Below, piece by piece: positions 26,199 to 37,060 of a stretch of 64,000 nt of DNA. Both the position numbers and the translations under genes were made by a program. The notes beneath the pieces were generated by a model, which had not been told where the DNA came from, searched no databases, and was given only the letters and a program-made list of their open reading frames with translations. Source of the stretch: Gammaproteobacteria bacterium (GTDB lineage Bacteria; Pseudomonadota; Gammaproteobacteria; Nevskiales; Nevskiaceae); the NCBI GenBank assembly GCA_022599775.1, contig JAHZLQ010000046.1, positions 1 through 64,000 on the forward strand, in the 5' to 3' direction. The first letter of the stretch is position 1. The number at the start of each line of letters is the position of its first letter.

Positions 26199-26636
26199 TC
26201 AGTCCGTGCGCAGCGCGATGCCGGCCGCCCGCAAGGATGCGGACACCGCCTGCCGGCGCCGCTGTGCCTCGTCATCCGCCAGGGCCAGCGGCGGCGAATG
26301 GCCCCACACCGGGGCCGGCCAAGCATCGTCATCCGCGAATCGGACCACATGGTGCAGGTGCAGTTGCGGCACCAGATTGCCGATGGCGGCCACATTGAGC
26401 TTGTCGCCGCCGAAAACCTTCAGCAGCGCGCGTGACAGCGCCGCCGATTCGTCACTGAGCCGATGGCGGCCGGCATCGTCCAGCTCGTGCAGTTCACGCA
26501 GGCCGGCAATGCGCGGCACCAGCAGAAACCAGGGATAGCGCCCGTCGTGGCTCATCAGCAGACGTGACAGCGGCAATTCGCCCAGACTAGAGGTGTCGGC
26601 GGCGAGGCGTTCGTGAAGTTCGAAAGGGACGGTCAT
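26199..26636 (-). CDS. HIT-family hydrolase/transferase
   Basis: Small nucleotide-binding protein of 145 residues. The histidine triad appears as QLHLHHVVRF, i.e. Q-x-H-x-H, a form common in the small gammaproteobacterial HIT group where Gln replaces the first His, followed by AWPAPVWG. HIT proteins hydrolyse or transfer nucleotidyl groups; the substrate is unknown. Divergent from the NAD(P)-binding protein gene at 26702 with 65 bp between them. Confidence 0.82.
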   Translation of the reverse strand: MTVPFELHERLAADTSSLGELPLSRLLMSHDGRYPWFLLVPRIAGLRELHELDDAGRHRLSDESAALSRALLKVFGGDKLNVAAIGNLVPQLHLHHVVRFADDDAWPAPVWGHSPPLALADDEAQRRRQAVSASLRAAGIALRTD

Positions 26637-26701
26637 GTCGGTCTTCGGTCGATGCGGCGACCGCCCGCAGGCAGCCGGAAAACAATGGAGAGCCCCAGTT
26701 T

Positions 26702-27357
26702 ATGACAGAGATCGTTCCGCGCATCGCGGTCATCGCCGGCGCCACCGGCCTGGTCGGGCGGTGCTGCCTGCAGCGGCTGCTGGATGATCCGCGCTATGGG
26801 CGCGTGATCGCGCTGACGCGCCAGGCGAACCCGTTCGAGCACCCGAAGCTGAAATGGCTGCGAACCGATTTCGATGACCTGATGGCGCTCGTGCCGGCTC
26901 TGCCGGCCGACGATGCCTATTGCTGCCTCGGCACCACACTCAAGCGTGCCGGCTCACGCGCCGCGTTCGAGCACGTCGACTATCACCTGGTGATGGCGTT
27001 TGCGCGTGCCGCGCACGCCGCCGGTGCCTCGCGTTTCATGGTCGTGTCCGCCTACGGAGCGAATGCCCGCTCACTGGCGTTCTATTCGCGGGTCAAGGCG
27101 CGCATGGAACAGGCGGTATCGGATGTCGGTTACAGCGCCGTGCACATTCTCAGACCCTCGTTGCTGCTGGGGGATCGCAGCGAACAGCGTCCGCTCGAAT
27201 CCTTCGGTCAGGCCGTCGCACCGCTGCTGGCACCGCTGTTTCGTGGCGCTCTGGCGCCAATGCGTCCGGTCCAGGCGGACGAGGTCGCCGCGGCGTTGAT
27301 CGCGGCAGCCTTCGATCCGCGCACCGGCACCACGGTGCATCGCTGGCCGTTCCAGGT

Positions 27358-27382
<25 letters not shown>
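26702..27382 (+). CDS. NAD(P)-binding atypical SDR (HTATIP2/YbjT-like)
   Basis: Cytosolic Rossmann protein of 226 residues. The cofactor loop is GATGLVGRCCLQ near residue 14, followed by CCLGTTLKRAGSRAAFEHVDY and the late FYSRVKARMEQAV motif in place of YxxxK, as in the TIP30/HTATIP2-like group. Enzymatic substrate unknown. The last 25 bases overlap the convergent hemolysin III gene. Confidence 0.8.
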
Positions 27383-28230
<848 letters not shown>

Positions 28231-28354
28231 GTCACCGGTTTCGCAAGAACCGCACCGATGACGGACACAGTCGCTGCGCGAGCGGTCCTAAGACTTCTTT
28301 AAGAATCCGGCTCCAGAGTGCATCCACCACAACAGCAGATTCGGGAGTTCACCG

Positions 28355-29827
28355 ATGCAGTTACGCAAGACAAGCTGTGCAATCGCCGCCGCCGGCCTGG
28401 TCGCGGCCGGCGCCGCGCTCGGCGCGGTGGTTCCGGACACGCTGACGCCGACCGATGCGTCGCCGACCGTCACCATGGTCGCCAGTGCTTCGCCCTTGAG
28501 GCCGCTCAGCGACAAGCAGCCAATTCCGATGATGACCGCGCCGAACTATCGCGCCATCGTCGAGCAGAACGCCTCCACGGTGGTCGGCATCACCACGGTC
28601 GGTGAAGCCAAGGCGCCGCAGATGCAGAATCCGTTTGGCGAGAACAGCCCGTTCTCGCAGTTCTTCCGCGGGCAGCCGGGCATGTCGCCGCAGGCCCGCG
28701 TGCCGACGCGTGGTCTCGGCTCCGGCTTCATCGTGCGCGAGAACGGTCTGATCCTGACCAATGCGCACGTGGTCGCGGACGCGACCAAGGTCACCGTCAA
28801 GCTGTCGGACAATCACGAGTACGAGGCCAAGGTGCTCGGCAGCGACGAAGCCACCGACATCGCGGTGATACAGATCGAGGCCAAGGGGCTGCCCACGGTC
28901 CGTACCGGCAACCCCGAGGCGCTGGGCGTTGGCGACTACGTGCTGGCAATCGGTGCGCCTTACGGCCTGGAACAGAGCGCCACCGCCGGCATCGTCAGCG
29001 CCAAGGCGCGTTCGCTGCCGAACGATGCCTTCGTGCCGTTTATCCAGACCGACGTAGCCGTCAATCCCGGCAATTCGGGCGGTCCGCTGTTCGACGCCAG
29101 CGGCGCGGTGGTCGGCATCAATTCCCAGATCTATTCGAACACGGGTGGCTACGAAGGCGTGTCCTTCGCGATTCCGATCGACGTGGCCATGCACATCAGC
29201 GATCAGCTGGTGAAGCACGGCAAGGTCGAGCACGCCCTACTCGGCGTGTCGGTCCAGGGCGTGAACCAGTCGCTGGCACAGTCCTTCGGTCTCAAGGAGC
29301 CGGCCGGCGCGCTGGTGGCCAAGGTCGAATCCGACAGTGCCGCAGAAAAGGCGGGCCTCAAGGCCGGTGACGTGCTGCTCTCGTACAACGGCGTGCCGAT
29401 CCGCGCGGCCGGTGATCTGTCGTCTCGCGTCGGACTGGCCTCGCCCGGCGACAAGGCGGAACTCGAAGTGTGGCGCGACGGCAAGACCAAGACCGTGGTC
29501 GCCAAGCTCGGCGCGCTCAGCGAGGTCGCCTCCGCCGACGGCACTGACGATCCGAGCGGCGACGCCCGGCTCGGTCTCGCGGTGCGTCCGCTGTCACCCG
29601 AGGAACAGCGCGCGTCGGGCCTCTTGGCCGGCATGCTGGTCGAGGAAGCCTCCGGCCCGGCGGCCGAGGCGGGCATCCAGCGTGGCGATGTCGTGTTGTC
29701 GATCGACGGCCAGGAAGTCAGCAGCGCCGAGCAGATGCGCAAGATCGTCGGCAAACACGACGACCGCGTGGCGCTGCTGATCCAGCGCGGCAACGTCCGC
29801 ATCTTCGTTCCGGTCGGGCTGGGCTGA
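28355..29827 (+). CDS. degP: Periplasmic serine protease, HtrA/DegP family (Do)
   Basis: Periplasmic protease/chaperone of 490 residues. After a signal peptide comes a trypsin-like domain with the catalytic triad visible: His138 in LTNAHVV, Asp168 in ATDIAVI and Ser241 in NPGNSGGPLF. Two PDZ domains follow (about 290-380 and 400-488). A Gln/Gly/Phe-rich LA-loop (QNPFGENSPFSQFFRG, ~91-106) precedes the protease core. It would degrade or refold misfolded envelope proteins. The absence of a Cys pair in the LA loop makes it closer to MucD/DegQ than to E. coli DegP. A strong terminator follows. Confidence 0.92.
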   Translation: MQLRKTSCAIAAAGLVAAGAALGAVVPDTLTPTDASPTVTMVASASPLRPLSDKQPIPMMTAPNYRAIVEQNASTVVGITTVGEAKAPQMQNPFGENSPFSQFFRGQPGMSPQARVPTRGLGSGFIVRENGLILTNAHVVADATKVTVKLSDNHEYEAKVLGSDEATDIAVIQIEAKGLPTVRTGNPEALGVGDYVLAIGAPYGLEQSATAGIVSAKARSLPNDAFVPFIQTDVAVNPGNSGGPLFDASGAVVGINSQIYSNTGGYEGVSFAIPIDVAMHISDQLVKHGKVEHALLGVSVQGVNQSLAQSFGLKEPAGALVAKVESDSAAEKAGLKAGDVLLSYNGVPIRAAGDLSSRVGLASPGDKAELEVWRDGKTKTVVAKLGALSEVASADGTDDPSGDARLGLAVRPLSPEEQRASGLLAGMLVEEASGPAAEAGIQRGDVVLSIDGQEVSSAEQMRKIVGKHDDRVALLIQRGNVRIFVPVGLG

Positions 29828-29861
29828 GCCACCGCCTGCGTCGTTCATCCGCGGGACATCC

Positions 29862-29903
29862 GGCGGGTCGTATCGTGCAGAGCGATACGACCCGCCCTTT
29901 TAT
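29862..29903 (+). terminator. Rho-independent terminator after the HtrA gene
   Basis: A perfect 14-bp stem (GGCGGGTCGTATCG / CGATACGACCCGCC) with a seven-base loop, followed by CTTTTATT. It ends only a few bases before the amidoligase gene start, so that gene must use read-through or a promoter overlapping the hairpin. Confidence 0.93.
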
Positions 29904-29909
29904 TGAGTG

Positions 29910-30899
29910 ATGAGCACCGGATACGAAATGCCGCCACGGCGCCACAATGCCGACGGCGAGGAACGCCGCGTTGGCGTCGAGCTGGAAATGTCCGGCATCT
30001 CCCTGGAGCAGATCGCACACTGCGTGCAGTCCGTTCATGGCGGCAGCATCGATGCGCATGACCGCCTGCTGATCGACGTGCGCGAGGCGGACTTCGGCGA
30101 CTATCGAATCGAGTTCGATGCACGCTGGCTGCATGACCGCAAGAAAAGCGACAGCGAGGAAGTCAGTGAATTGTGGGCGGCTGTGGAGCGCTATGCGGAA
30201 GACGCACTGCTGGGTCTGGCGGAAACCGTAATCCCGGCCGAGCTGGTCTGTCCGCCGCTGCCGATCAGTCAGCTGGCGCGGCTCGACGATACCGTGACGG
30301 CACTGCGCGAGGCCGGCGCACTCGGCACCGGTGCCTCGGTGATCTACGCCTTTGGCCTGCAATTCAATGCCGAGCTCCCGGCCCTGGACGCCGACACCAT
30401 CCGCCGTCACCTCCAGGCTTTCGCCTGCCTGACGGACTGGCTGCGTGATCAGGAACAGATTCCGCCCACGCGTCGATTGTCGCCGTTCATCCGCGACTAT
30501 CCGCTGGCCTATCTGCGGCTGTTGTTGCAGCCGGACTACGCGCCGGACATGAACGGTCTGATCGACGACTACCTCGAACACAATCCCACGCGCAATCGCA
30601 CCTTGGACATGCTGCCGCTGTTCGCGCTGATCGACGAGGCGCGCGTCCGCGCCAAGGTGCCGGATCAGAAGATCAACAAGCGCCCGACGTTTCACTATCG
30701 CTTGCCGAATTCGGAGATCGACGATGCGCAATGGTCGCTGCACGCGCCGTGGAACCGCTGGGTGCAGGTCGAAGCGCTGGCCGACGACCAGGCGCGCCTG
30801 AAACGGTGGAGCGCCGCCTGGCGTACGCATGACTCCGAGAACTCCATCGACTTCGTTGGCTGGCGTGACAAGGTGACGCAGTGGCTGAGCGGCCGCTGA
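29910..30899 (+). CDS. Putative amidoligase (Amidoligase_2, glutamine-synthetase-like fold)
   Basis: Cytosolic protein of about 329 residues that fits the putative amidoligase family. The N-terminal VGVELEMSGIS provides the paired Glu of a glutamine-synthetase-like site, and DYRIEFDARW and the Arg-rich late region (NKRPTFHYRLPN) fit the rest. These enzymes are predicted to join an amine to a carboxylate using ATP, in peptide or cell-surface modification. The next gene, a class I glutaminase-type hydrolase, overlaps it by 19 bp, a known genomic pairing. A GTG at 29907 and an ATG at 29928 are alternative starts; no clear Shine-Dalgarno is visible. Confidence 0.78.
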   Translation: MSTGYEMPPRRHNADGEERRVGVELEMSGISLEQIAHCVQSVHGGSIDAHDRLLIDVREADFGDYRIEFDARWLHDRKKSDSEEVSELWAAVERYAEDALLGLAETVIPAELVCPPLPISQLARLDDTVTALREAGALGTGASVIYAFGLQFNAELPALDADTIRRHLQAFACLTDWLRDQEQIPPTRRLSPFIRDYPLAYLRLLLQPDYAPDMNGLIDDYLEHNPTRNRTLDMLPLFALIDEARVRAKVPDQKINKRPTFHYRLPNSEIDDAQWSLHAPWNRWVQVEALADDQARLKRWSAAWRTHDSENSIDFVGWRDKVTQWLSGR

Positions 30900-31621
30900 T
30901 CGCCGTCACCGGCTCGGATCGTGGCGTACCGCTGGCATGGTGGGCGACGCGCCTGCAGTTGTGGCTGGCCGGCGCACGCGCGCTGCGCTTGACGCCGTCC
31001 ACACCGCCGGAACGCGTTCATCGCCGTTTTGATGGCCTGATCATCGGCGGCGGGTCGGATATCGACCCCAGTCTGTATGGCGGCAGCGACGACGGCGTCG
31101 CCAAGATCGATACACGGCGCGACCGCTTCGAACTCGAGATCATCGATCGCGCACTGCGTACCAATCTGCCGATACTCGGAATCTGTCGCGGTGCGCAGCT
31201 GATCAACGTGATGCGCGGCGGCTCGCTGTACGGCGACATCCGTGGGCTGCGCCGGCGCACCTCGAACCGGCGCAGCATCCTGCCCACCAAGTCCGCGATC
31301 GGAACCGTGCAGCAGGAGTTGCACCGCATCCTGCGGCGTACGCGCTGGCGCATCAACAGCCTGCACCATCAGGCCGTGGAGCGTCCCGGCAAGAACCTGG
31401 ATGTCGCGGCACGCGATCTGGACGGCTTCGTTCAGGCGATCGAATCGACCGACGAGCAATACCTGATCGGCGTGCAATGGCACCCCGAGTACCTGCCCTA
31501 TCTGGCTCCGCAGCGCCGACTGTTCCGCAATCTGGTGGCGAAGGCGCGCACCGCGAAGTCCGAAGATCTCGAAGTGCCGGCCGATCAGCGCAGAACGAAC
31601 GAGGCCGTGAAGCCGGGTTGA
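30881..31621 (+). CDS. Class I glutamine amidotransferase-like hydrolase (peptidase C26)
   Basis: Protein of 246 residues in the gamma-glutamyl hydrolase/PuuD family. The nucleophile is Cys102 in LGICRGAQ, with His201 and Glu203 in VQWHPEY; IIGGGSDIDPSLYGG near residue 55 is the usual oxyanion region. The GTG start at 30881 lies inside the amidoligase gene, so translation is probably coupled. It could free ammonia for the amidoligase or remove a gamma-glutamyl group from its product; both are inferences. Confidence 0.86.
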   Translation: MAERPLIAVTGSDRGVPLAWWATRLQLWLAGARALRLTPSTPPERVHRRFDGLIIGGGSDIDPSLYGGSDDGVAKIDTRRDRFELEIIDRALRTNLPILGICRGAQLINVMRGGSLYGDIRGLRRRTSNRRSILPTKSAIGTVQQELHRILRRTRWRINSLHHQAVERPGKNLDVAARDLDGFVQAIESTDEQYLIGVQWHPEYLPYLAPQRRLFRNLVAKARTAKSEDLEVPADQRRTNEAVKPG

Positions 31622-31637
31622 AGGCGTCGATGCGCGT

Positions 31638-32573
31638 TCAGCGCGTCGTTTCCGGAAACTGCGGCAGACCTGCGGCGAGCCGGGCATCGTGCGCCGGCAC
31701 CATCTGGATTTCCGGAAAGCGCTGATGGATCGCGGCGAGATGACGCAGCTGTTCGCGCACCGCGCCGGCGTCGTCGTCGACCAGCATGCGCGATACCCAG
31801 GGACGTTCGGCAGGAATCTCGATCGCCTCGGTCTGCCAGGCGATGTCGCCGATCAGGGCTAGGCGCTTGCCGGACGGCAGATTCAGAAACGCGATGACCG
31901 AACCCGGCGTATGGCCGCCAGCCGGCACCAGCACGATCGAGCCGTCGCCCCAGACATCGAAGCTCCGCGCGAAACCGAGGTACGGCTTTTCATCGAAGCC
32001 GTAGGTGCGGGTCGGCATCGGCAACAGGCTGTGTGCAAGTTGCGCCATCGGCTTGTCGCCATCGATGAACAACTGCTCCGCCGTATCCAGCCACACCGGC
32101 ACGCCCGGCAGATCCGGAACGCCGCTGATGTGGTCCCAATGCGCATGCGTGAGCACGATGCCGGCCAGTTGGGCGGGTTCGTAGCCGTGCGCCGAGAACT
32201 GATCGGCGATCGGTGTGCCGACGCTGTAACGAGTGGTGAGCTTCATCAGCAGCGGCAGCGTTTCGGCGTGGTCCACCACGTGCCGTCCGAAACCGGTATC
32301 GAACAGCAGGTCGCCGCGCGGGTGCTGCACGAGGATGCCGCTCATCGAAAAATCACGCGCGTCGAATGGCGAGCCGCCGCGATAGGCGAAGATCGCCTGG
32401 GAATGCATGCGTCCGGTCGGCAGCAGACTCAGCTTCATCTCCGCGGGCGGATTCGCCGGCGGCAACAGCTCAGCCGACATCGCTTCGAAATCCAGCCGTT
32501 GTGGCAGAAAAGTCCAGACCAATGCCACGGCCAGCACCAACAGCGTTACGCCGGTTGCTTTCAGTAGCCGCAT
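31638..32573 (-). CDS. Metallo-beta-lactamase-fold hydrolase, membrane-anchored
   Basis: Protein of 311 residues with an N-terminal membrane anchor (LLVLAVALVWTFL) and an MBL domain. The HxHxDH motif THAHWDH gives His143, His145, Asp147 and His148; GGHTPGS and GDIAWQ give the later His and the bridging Asp. The layout is like AHL lactonases (AttM/AiiA branch), but many such enzymes act on other esters. It faces the envelope lumen if the anchor is an inner-membrane segment. Substrate unknown. Confidence 0.83.
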   Translation of the reverse strand: MRLLKATGVTLLVLAVALVWTFLPQRLDFEAMSAELLPPANPPAEMKLSLLPTGRMHSQAIFAYRGGSPFDARDFSMSGILVQHPRGDLLFDTGFGRHVVDHAETLPLLMKLTTRYSVGTPIADQFSAHGYEPAQLAGIVLTHAHWDHISGVPDLPGVPVWLDTAEQLFIDGDKPMAQLAHSLLPMPTRTYGFDEKPYLGFARSFDVWGDGSIVLVPAGGHTPGSVIAFLNLPSGKRLALIGDIAWQTEAIEIPAERPWVSRMLVDDDAGAVREQLRHLAAIHQRFPEIQMVPAHDARLAAGLPQFPETTR

Positions 32574-32592
32574 GAAGTCCCCCGGTGCCGGG

Positions 32593-33060
32593 TCACTCGT
32601 CCTGGTCCGCGTATTGGCCGCAATCCGGACCCGACCAGGCTGCGTCGACCTTCATGTCCACGTCGATCGGCATCGGCTTGGCATCCGGCTGCATGCTCAG
32701 GCTGCCCTTGAAGTTCATCGTCATCGTCCAGTGCTCGGAATCGCTGAGCGTCATGCTCATGCTGCCGGTCCCTTTCTGATGTTCGCTGTTACACAGGTAC
32801 TCCACCGAGAAGCCGTCGCTGCGTTGCTTGCGATCGGTGGTCTCGCAGTTCTCGTAGGGCGGTTCGAACGAATCCCAGCCACCGCTTTCGAACTTCGCCA
32901 CTTCCTCGTCGGTCACGCAGTCGAAATTTTCGTGCTCGGCGCTGGAGCCCTGCATCGTGATCTTCCACAAGCCCGTTTTCGGGGCCTCCGACCACGCAGT
33001 GGCGGGTAGCAACGCGGCGCCGAAAAGGACGGTGCCGCCGACGAATCGAGCGGATTTCAT
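32593..33060 (-). CDS. Secreted DUF3617 protein
   Basis: Exported protein of 155 residues with a signal peptide (cleavage near WSEA). The start of the mature part, GLWKITMQG, and two Cys pairs (DCVTDEEV, NCETTDRK, LCNSEHQ, PDCGQY) follow the DUF3617 pattern of periplasmic proteins with no known function. The start at 33060 begins the signal peptide; the ATG at 33087 adds nine residues. Its neighbour 19 bp downstream is the MBL hydrolase, on the same strand. Confidence 0.78.
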   Translation of the reverse strand: MKSARFVGGTVLFGAALLPATAWSEAPKTGLWKITMQGSSAEHENFDCVTDEEVAKFESGGWDSFEPPYENCETTDRKQRSDGFSVEYLCNSEHQKGTGSMSMTLSDSEHWTMTMNFKGSLSMQPDAKPMPIDVDMKVDAAWSGPDCGQYADQDE

Positions 33061-33162
33061 GACTAGGGCCTTGGGCAACAGGGGCATCCAAGCATAGCGG
33101 ACCCCCGGTGATACGGCGTGACGGCGGCATCACACCGCCGCCACGCAGCTTCGCCAGCGGCG

Positions 33163-34701
33163 CTAGTTGGCTGGCGCCTGCGGCAGGTCGCCGTCGAACA
33201 GCGGCAGGCCCACCACCGCCTCCACCGTGACCGGCGCGCCGATTGTGGAGGCCGAACCCGCATAGCGCGCAACGAATGACGGATAGAGCAACAGGCTGAT
33301 TTCATCGCCTTCGTCGAGCCGCACCGAGACGCCGGTGAGTTCATCTTCGAACATGCCGTAGCCGCGGAATGGTCGGACCTGATTGCCCATGATCAGCGTG
33401 TCGCTGTTCTCGCCCGGCGCGCGGCGGCCCAGGCCGACGAACAGGATCGGGTCGCCGAGCTGCGGCGCGCCGAGCACGGCATCGGTGACCGTCATGCTGA
33501 TTTCGGGCAGGCCAATCATCACGGCGCCACCGGCACCGATCGTGGTCAGCGGTATGCGCTTGCGAAACACATTGGCATTGGACGGTGTGATCGAGGTCGG
33601 CGGCACCTGGAACACCTGCGTGGCCTCCGGCAGTTCGTCCGGCACCACGCCATCCTCGCCGTCATCGCCAAGGTGGAAACAGAACTCGGGGATGTCATCG
33701 TCGGCACCGGATACGCCGCGCAGCTTTTCCTGATACCAGCCGAGAATCGCGCGATTCTTGTCGAGCTTGCCGCAGGCTTCGAGCCCCCCGGAATCATGGC
33801 CCGGCGCCTTGACCAGCAGGCGCACGTCGCCACCCTGTGCTTCCACGCAGCGATAGTTGGCGTAGGCCTCGTTGAGGTTGAACAGGGTGTCGCGCGCGGA
33901 CTGCCAGTAGAGCGCGTCGATCTCGGTCAGCGTGCCGAGCGCGCAGTACGAGGCCAGACTGTTCTGATAGAGCAGGGCCTGCTGGTCTTCGCTGAGCGTA
34001 TTGGTCGCGATGCCCTGCACCAGGCCGGCATCGACCTCCGGATCCTGATTGAGGCCGCCGCCCACCGACAGCAGCGTGGCCCAGTAGCTCTTGAAGGCCT
34101 CGCCCGAGTAGAGGCTGTAGCGCAGGTCGTTCCAGGTGACTTCCGGTGCGATCGCGTCCAGGCGATGCTCGGGATCGATCGCATAGATCAGGTGCTGAAA
34201 GCCGCCGCCGTAACTGCCGCCGGTTGCGCCGAGCAGCAGATTGCCGTCGCGGTAGGCGAGCCAGTCCAGATTGTCCTCGGCCCAGTCGATGATCTGCAGG
34301 TTGTCCTGGCCTTCGAGATTGGGATCGAGAATGCGGATGGTGCCGCCGGACTCACCGTGACCGCGCTGGTCGATGGAGATGATGCCGAAGCCGGCGGCAG
34401 ACAGGTCCGCCAGCAGACCTTCGGTCGGGCGCGTGCTCTGGCGCGAGCCGCCGTAGCCGTGGCTATGCAGAATCAGCGGATACTTCGCGCCTTCGGCAAA
34501 GGTCTCCGGTTCGATCACGGTGAAAGCGATCTGTTCGCCGTCCACGCCCGAAGCGAGATAGACGTTCTCGACCGTGCCTGCGCGGGTTTCGGCACCGGGC
34601 GGCGGATCGAGGGAATCGGTGTCGCCACCGCCACCTCCGCTGCCACCACAGCCGGCCAGCAGCATTGCGGCCAGCACGGACCATAGGATTCGTATCGTCA
34701 T
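33163..34701 (-). CDS. Alpha/beta-hydrolase lipoprotein (CocE/NonD-like peptidase fold)
   Basis: Lipoprotein of 512 residues. The lipobox LAGC is followed by a Gly-rich linker. The hydrolase core holds ILHSHGYGGS (oxyanion strand), the nucleophile elbow GATGGSYGGG, where Ser is the likely nucleophile, and a later acid/His. The C-terminal ~150 residues form a beta-rich X-Pro dipeptidyl-peptidase C-like domain (RIPLTTIGAGG...). It would cut esters or peptides in the periplasm or at the surface. The start at 34701 has GGAAGGGAG just upstream. Confidence 0.78.
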   Translation of the reverse strand: MTIRILWSVLAAMLLAGCGGSGGGGGDTDSLDPPPGAETRAGTVENVYLASGVDGEQIAFTVIEPETFAEGAKYPLILHSHGYGGSRQSTRPTEGLLADLSAAGFGIISIDQRGHGESGGTIRILDPNLEGQDNLQIIDWAEDNLDWLAYRDGNLLLGATGGSYGGGFQHLIYAIDPEHRLDAIAPEVTWNDLRYSLYSGEAFKSYWATLLSVGGGLNQDPEVDAGLVQGIATNTLSEDQQALLYQNSLASYCALGTLTEIDALYWQSARDTLFNLNEAYANYRCVEAQGGDVRLLVKAPGHDSGGLEACGKLDKNRAILGWYQEKLRGVSGADDDIPEFCFHLGDDGEDGVVPDELPEATQVFQVPPTSITPSNANVFRKRIPLTTIGAGGAVMIGLPEISMTVTDAVLGAPQLGDPILFVGLGRRAPGENSDTLIMGNQVRPFRGYGMFEDELTGVSVRLDEGDEISLLLYPSFVARYAGSASTIGAPVTVEAVVGLPLFDGDLPQAPAN

Positions 34702-34901
34702 GAGCGTCTCCCTTCCAGAACTCGCAAGATTGTTTTCAGGCGCTCGGCGGCGCCTTTGTGACCATTCTATGACGGTTTTCGGCCGCGGCGCCCGATCCAT
34801 CCGCCTTTGTCGCAGCCGTGCTTCAGGCAGCTTTCAGTGCCGATCGCAAAAATGGGGCACTGCAACACGATTCACCCCGACATGGATTTCAGGAGATTGC
34901 G

Positions 34902-35372
34902 ATGAAAATTGCCATTCCTTCTACCCTCGGCGCCCTGGTTCTTGGCCTGCTGTGGACCGCTTCAGCGACTGCCGCCGCCGATGCTGGCGGCAAGGTCGAC
35001 TACAGGATCGGCGGCGTGGGACGCGAGTCCGCCAGCGAAATGAAAGCGGCGCGGGATCAGTACCCGCTGGCCATGACCTTTGCCGAATCGATCGACGGCA
35101 AGGCGGCCTACACCACGGACGTCGCCGTGCGCATTCGCGACAGCAACAACGACGAACTGGTGGAGACCAAGGCCGACGGCCCGCTGATGCTGGTCGATCT
35201 GCCGGCGGGCCGCTATCGAATCAGCGCCGAACGAGACGGCAAGCCGATCGAACGTGACGTGGAGATCGCCTCCGGCGAGCGGCGCCAGATGCTGTTCGAG
35301 TTTCCCAGCGACGAAACCGCGCATTCGATCCGGCCGAACGACATGGTCGTGCGTCTGCCCGGCTCGGACTGA
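34902..35372 (+). CDS. Secreted protein of unknown function
   Basis: Small exported protein of 156 residues with signal peptide (cleavage after SATA). The mature part has YPLAMTFAE, an immunoglobulin-like stretch DVAVRIRDSNNDELVETKADGPLML and LPAGRYRISAERDGK, the pattern of carboxypeptidase-regulatory-like or PEGA beta-domains. I recognise no catalytic residue. The start at 34902 has AGGAG seven bases upstream. It is divergent from the hydrolase gene, with ~200 bp of spacer. Confidence 0.65.
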   Translation: MKIAIPSTLGALVLGLLWTASATAAADAGGKVDYRIGGVGRESASEMKAARDQYPLAMTFAESIDGKAAYTTDVAVRIRDSNNDELVETKADGPLMLVDLPAGRYRISAERDGKPIERDVEIASGERRQMLFEFPSDETAHSIRPNDMVVRLPGSD

Positions 35373-35381
35373 GCGGCGGGC

Positions 35382-36977
35382 TCAGGATGTGGGCGAGTGT
35401 TCGCGCGTGTCGTCGAAGGCGATGTCCGGGAACCGCTCCCGCGTCATCGCCAGATTGACCGGGCTGGACGCGAGGTAGACCAGCGCGCCCTGATGATCGG
35501 CGGCGATGCGCAGTTCGTTCTTTTCGCGGAAATCGCGAAACTTCTTCTCGTCCGGACACGAGACCCAGCGCGCGGTGCTGATTGCGGCCGGTTCGAACAC
35601 GCAGTCCACGCCGTACTCGTCCTTGAGCCGGTACTGCACCACGTCGAACTGCAACACACCGACCGCGCCGAGGATGATGTCGTTGTTGCTGACCGGTCGA
35701 TAGACCTGCGTCGCGCCCTCCTCGCACAGCTGGTCCAGCCCCTTGTTGAGCTGCTTGGACTTCATCGGATCGCGCAGCACCACACGCCGGAACAGCTCCG
35801 GTGCGAAGTTGGGAATGCCCGAGAACGTCAGCTCCTCGCCTTCGGTGAATGAATCGCCGATGGAGATGGTGCCGTGGTTGTGCAGACCGATGATGTCGCC
35901 GGGGTAGGCCTGTTCCACCACGTCGCGGTCCGAGGCCATGAAGGTCAGCGCATTGGAGATGCGCACATTGGAGCCCACGCGCACGCTGTGCAGGTTCATG
36001 CCGCGCGTGTACACGCCGGAGCAGACGCGCAGAAAGGCGATGCGGTCACGATGCTTGGGGTCCATGTTCGCCTGAATCTTGAACACGAAGCCAGAGAAAC
36101 CATCATCCGACGGCGCAATCGGACGCAGGCTGGATTCGCGCGGTTGCGGCGGCGGCGCCCAGTCGACAAAGCCGTTGAGCAATTCGCGCACACCGAAGTT
36201 GCTGATTGCCGAGCCGAAGAACACCGGCGTGAGCTTGGCTTGTCGGTACAGGTCCATATCGAATGGGGTGCCGGCCATCTGCACCAATTCGATTTCATCC
36301 AGCAGCGTCTGATACGCGGGCCCCAGGCGTTCCGCCAGCCCCGGTGCGCGCAGCCCGTCGACGGTCTCGATGTCCGAGACCCGGTCCTTGGGGCCGGTGT
36401 AGAGATAGAAGCGGTCTTCGAGCAGGTGGTACACGCCCTTGAACTCACGCCCCATACCCACCGGCCAGGTGATCGGCGCGCAGGACAGGCCGAGCACGTT
36501 TTCGATCTCGTCGAGCAGGTCCAGCGACGGCCGGCTTTCGCGGTCCAGCTTGTTGACGAAGGTGACGATCGGCGTGTCGCGCAGGCGCGTGACTTCCATC
36601 AGCTTGATGGTGCGCGGTTCCACGCCCTTGGCCGCGTCGATCACCATCAGCGCCGAGTCCACCGCCGTCAGCGTGCGGTAGGTATCTTCCGAGAAGTCCT
36701 CGTGACCCGGTGTGTCCAGCAGATTGACGATGCGGTCCCGATACGGGAACTGCATCACCGAGGTCGTCACCGAAATGCCGCGCTGCTGTTCCAGCGCCAT
36801 CCAGTCCGAGGTCGCATGACGCGAGGCCTTCTTGCCCTTCACGGTGCCAGCCAACTGGATCGCGCCGCCGAACAGCAGCAGCTTTTCGGTCAGCGTCGTC
36901 TTGCCCGCGTCCGGATGCGAAATGATCGCAAAAGTGCGCCTCTTCCTTGATTCTTCGAGAATTTTCTCGCTCAGCAT
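35382..36977 (-). CDS. prfC: Peptide chain release factor 3 (RF3)
   Basis: Ribosomal GTPase of 531 residues that recycles RF1/RF2 after termination. G1 motif [16 protein letters not shown]2 region [10 protein letters not shown]3 [15 protein letters not shown]4 FVNKLDRE; the later motifs [27 protein letters not shown] and [13 protein letters not shown] are RF3-specific and separate it from EF-G. Length equals that of E. coli PrfC (529). It is upstream-divergent from the accessory region that begins at ~37,000. Confidence 0.95.
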   Translation of the reverse strand: MLSEKILEESRKRRTFAIISHPDAGKTTLTEKLLLFGGAIQLAGTVKGKKASRHATSDWMALEQQRGISVTTSVMQFPYRDRIVNLLDTPGHEDFSEDTYRTLTAVDSALMVIDAAKGVEPRTIKLMEVTRLRDTPIVTFVNKLDRESRPSLDLLDEIENVLGLSCAPITWPVGMGREFKGVYHLLEDRFYLYTGPKDRVSDIETVDGLRAPGLAERLGPAYQTLLDEIELVQMAGTPFDMDLYRQAKLTPVFFGSAISNFGVRELLNGFVDWAPPPQPRESSLRPIAPSDDGFSGFVFKIQANMDPKHRDRIAFLRVCSGVYTRGMNLHSVRVGSNVRISNALTFMASDRDVVEQAYPGDIIGLHNHGTISIGDSFTEGEELTFSGIPNFAPELFRRVVLRDPMKSKQLNKGLDQLCEEGATQVYRPVSNNDIILGAVGVLQFDVVQYRLKDEYGVDCVFEPAAISTARWVSCPDEKKFRDFREKNELRIAADHQGALVYLASSPVNLAMTRERFPDIAFDDTREHSPTS

Positions 36978-37060
36978 GTCGTTAATTTCTCGAATATGTA
37001 CGCAGGCATGTACACGAAAACAAAAGGCACCCGGCCCATCACTTCTCCCATTAACAGCTA

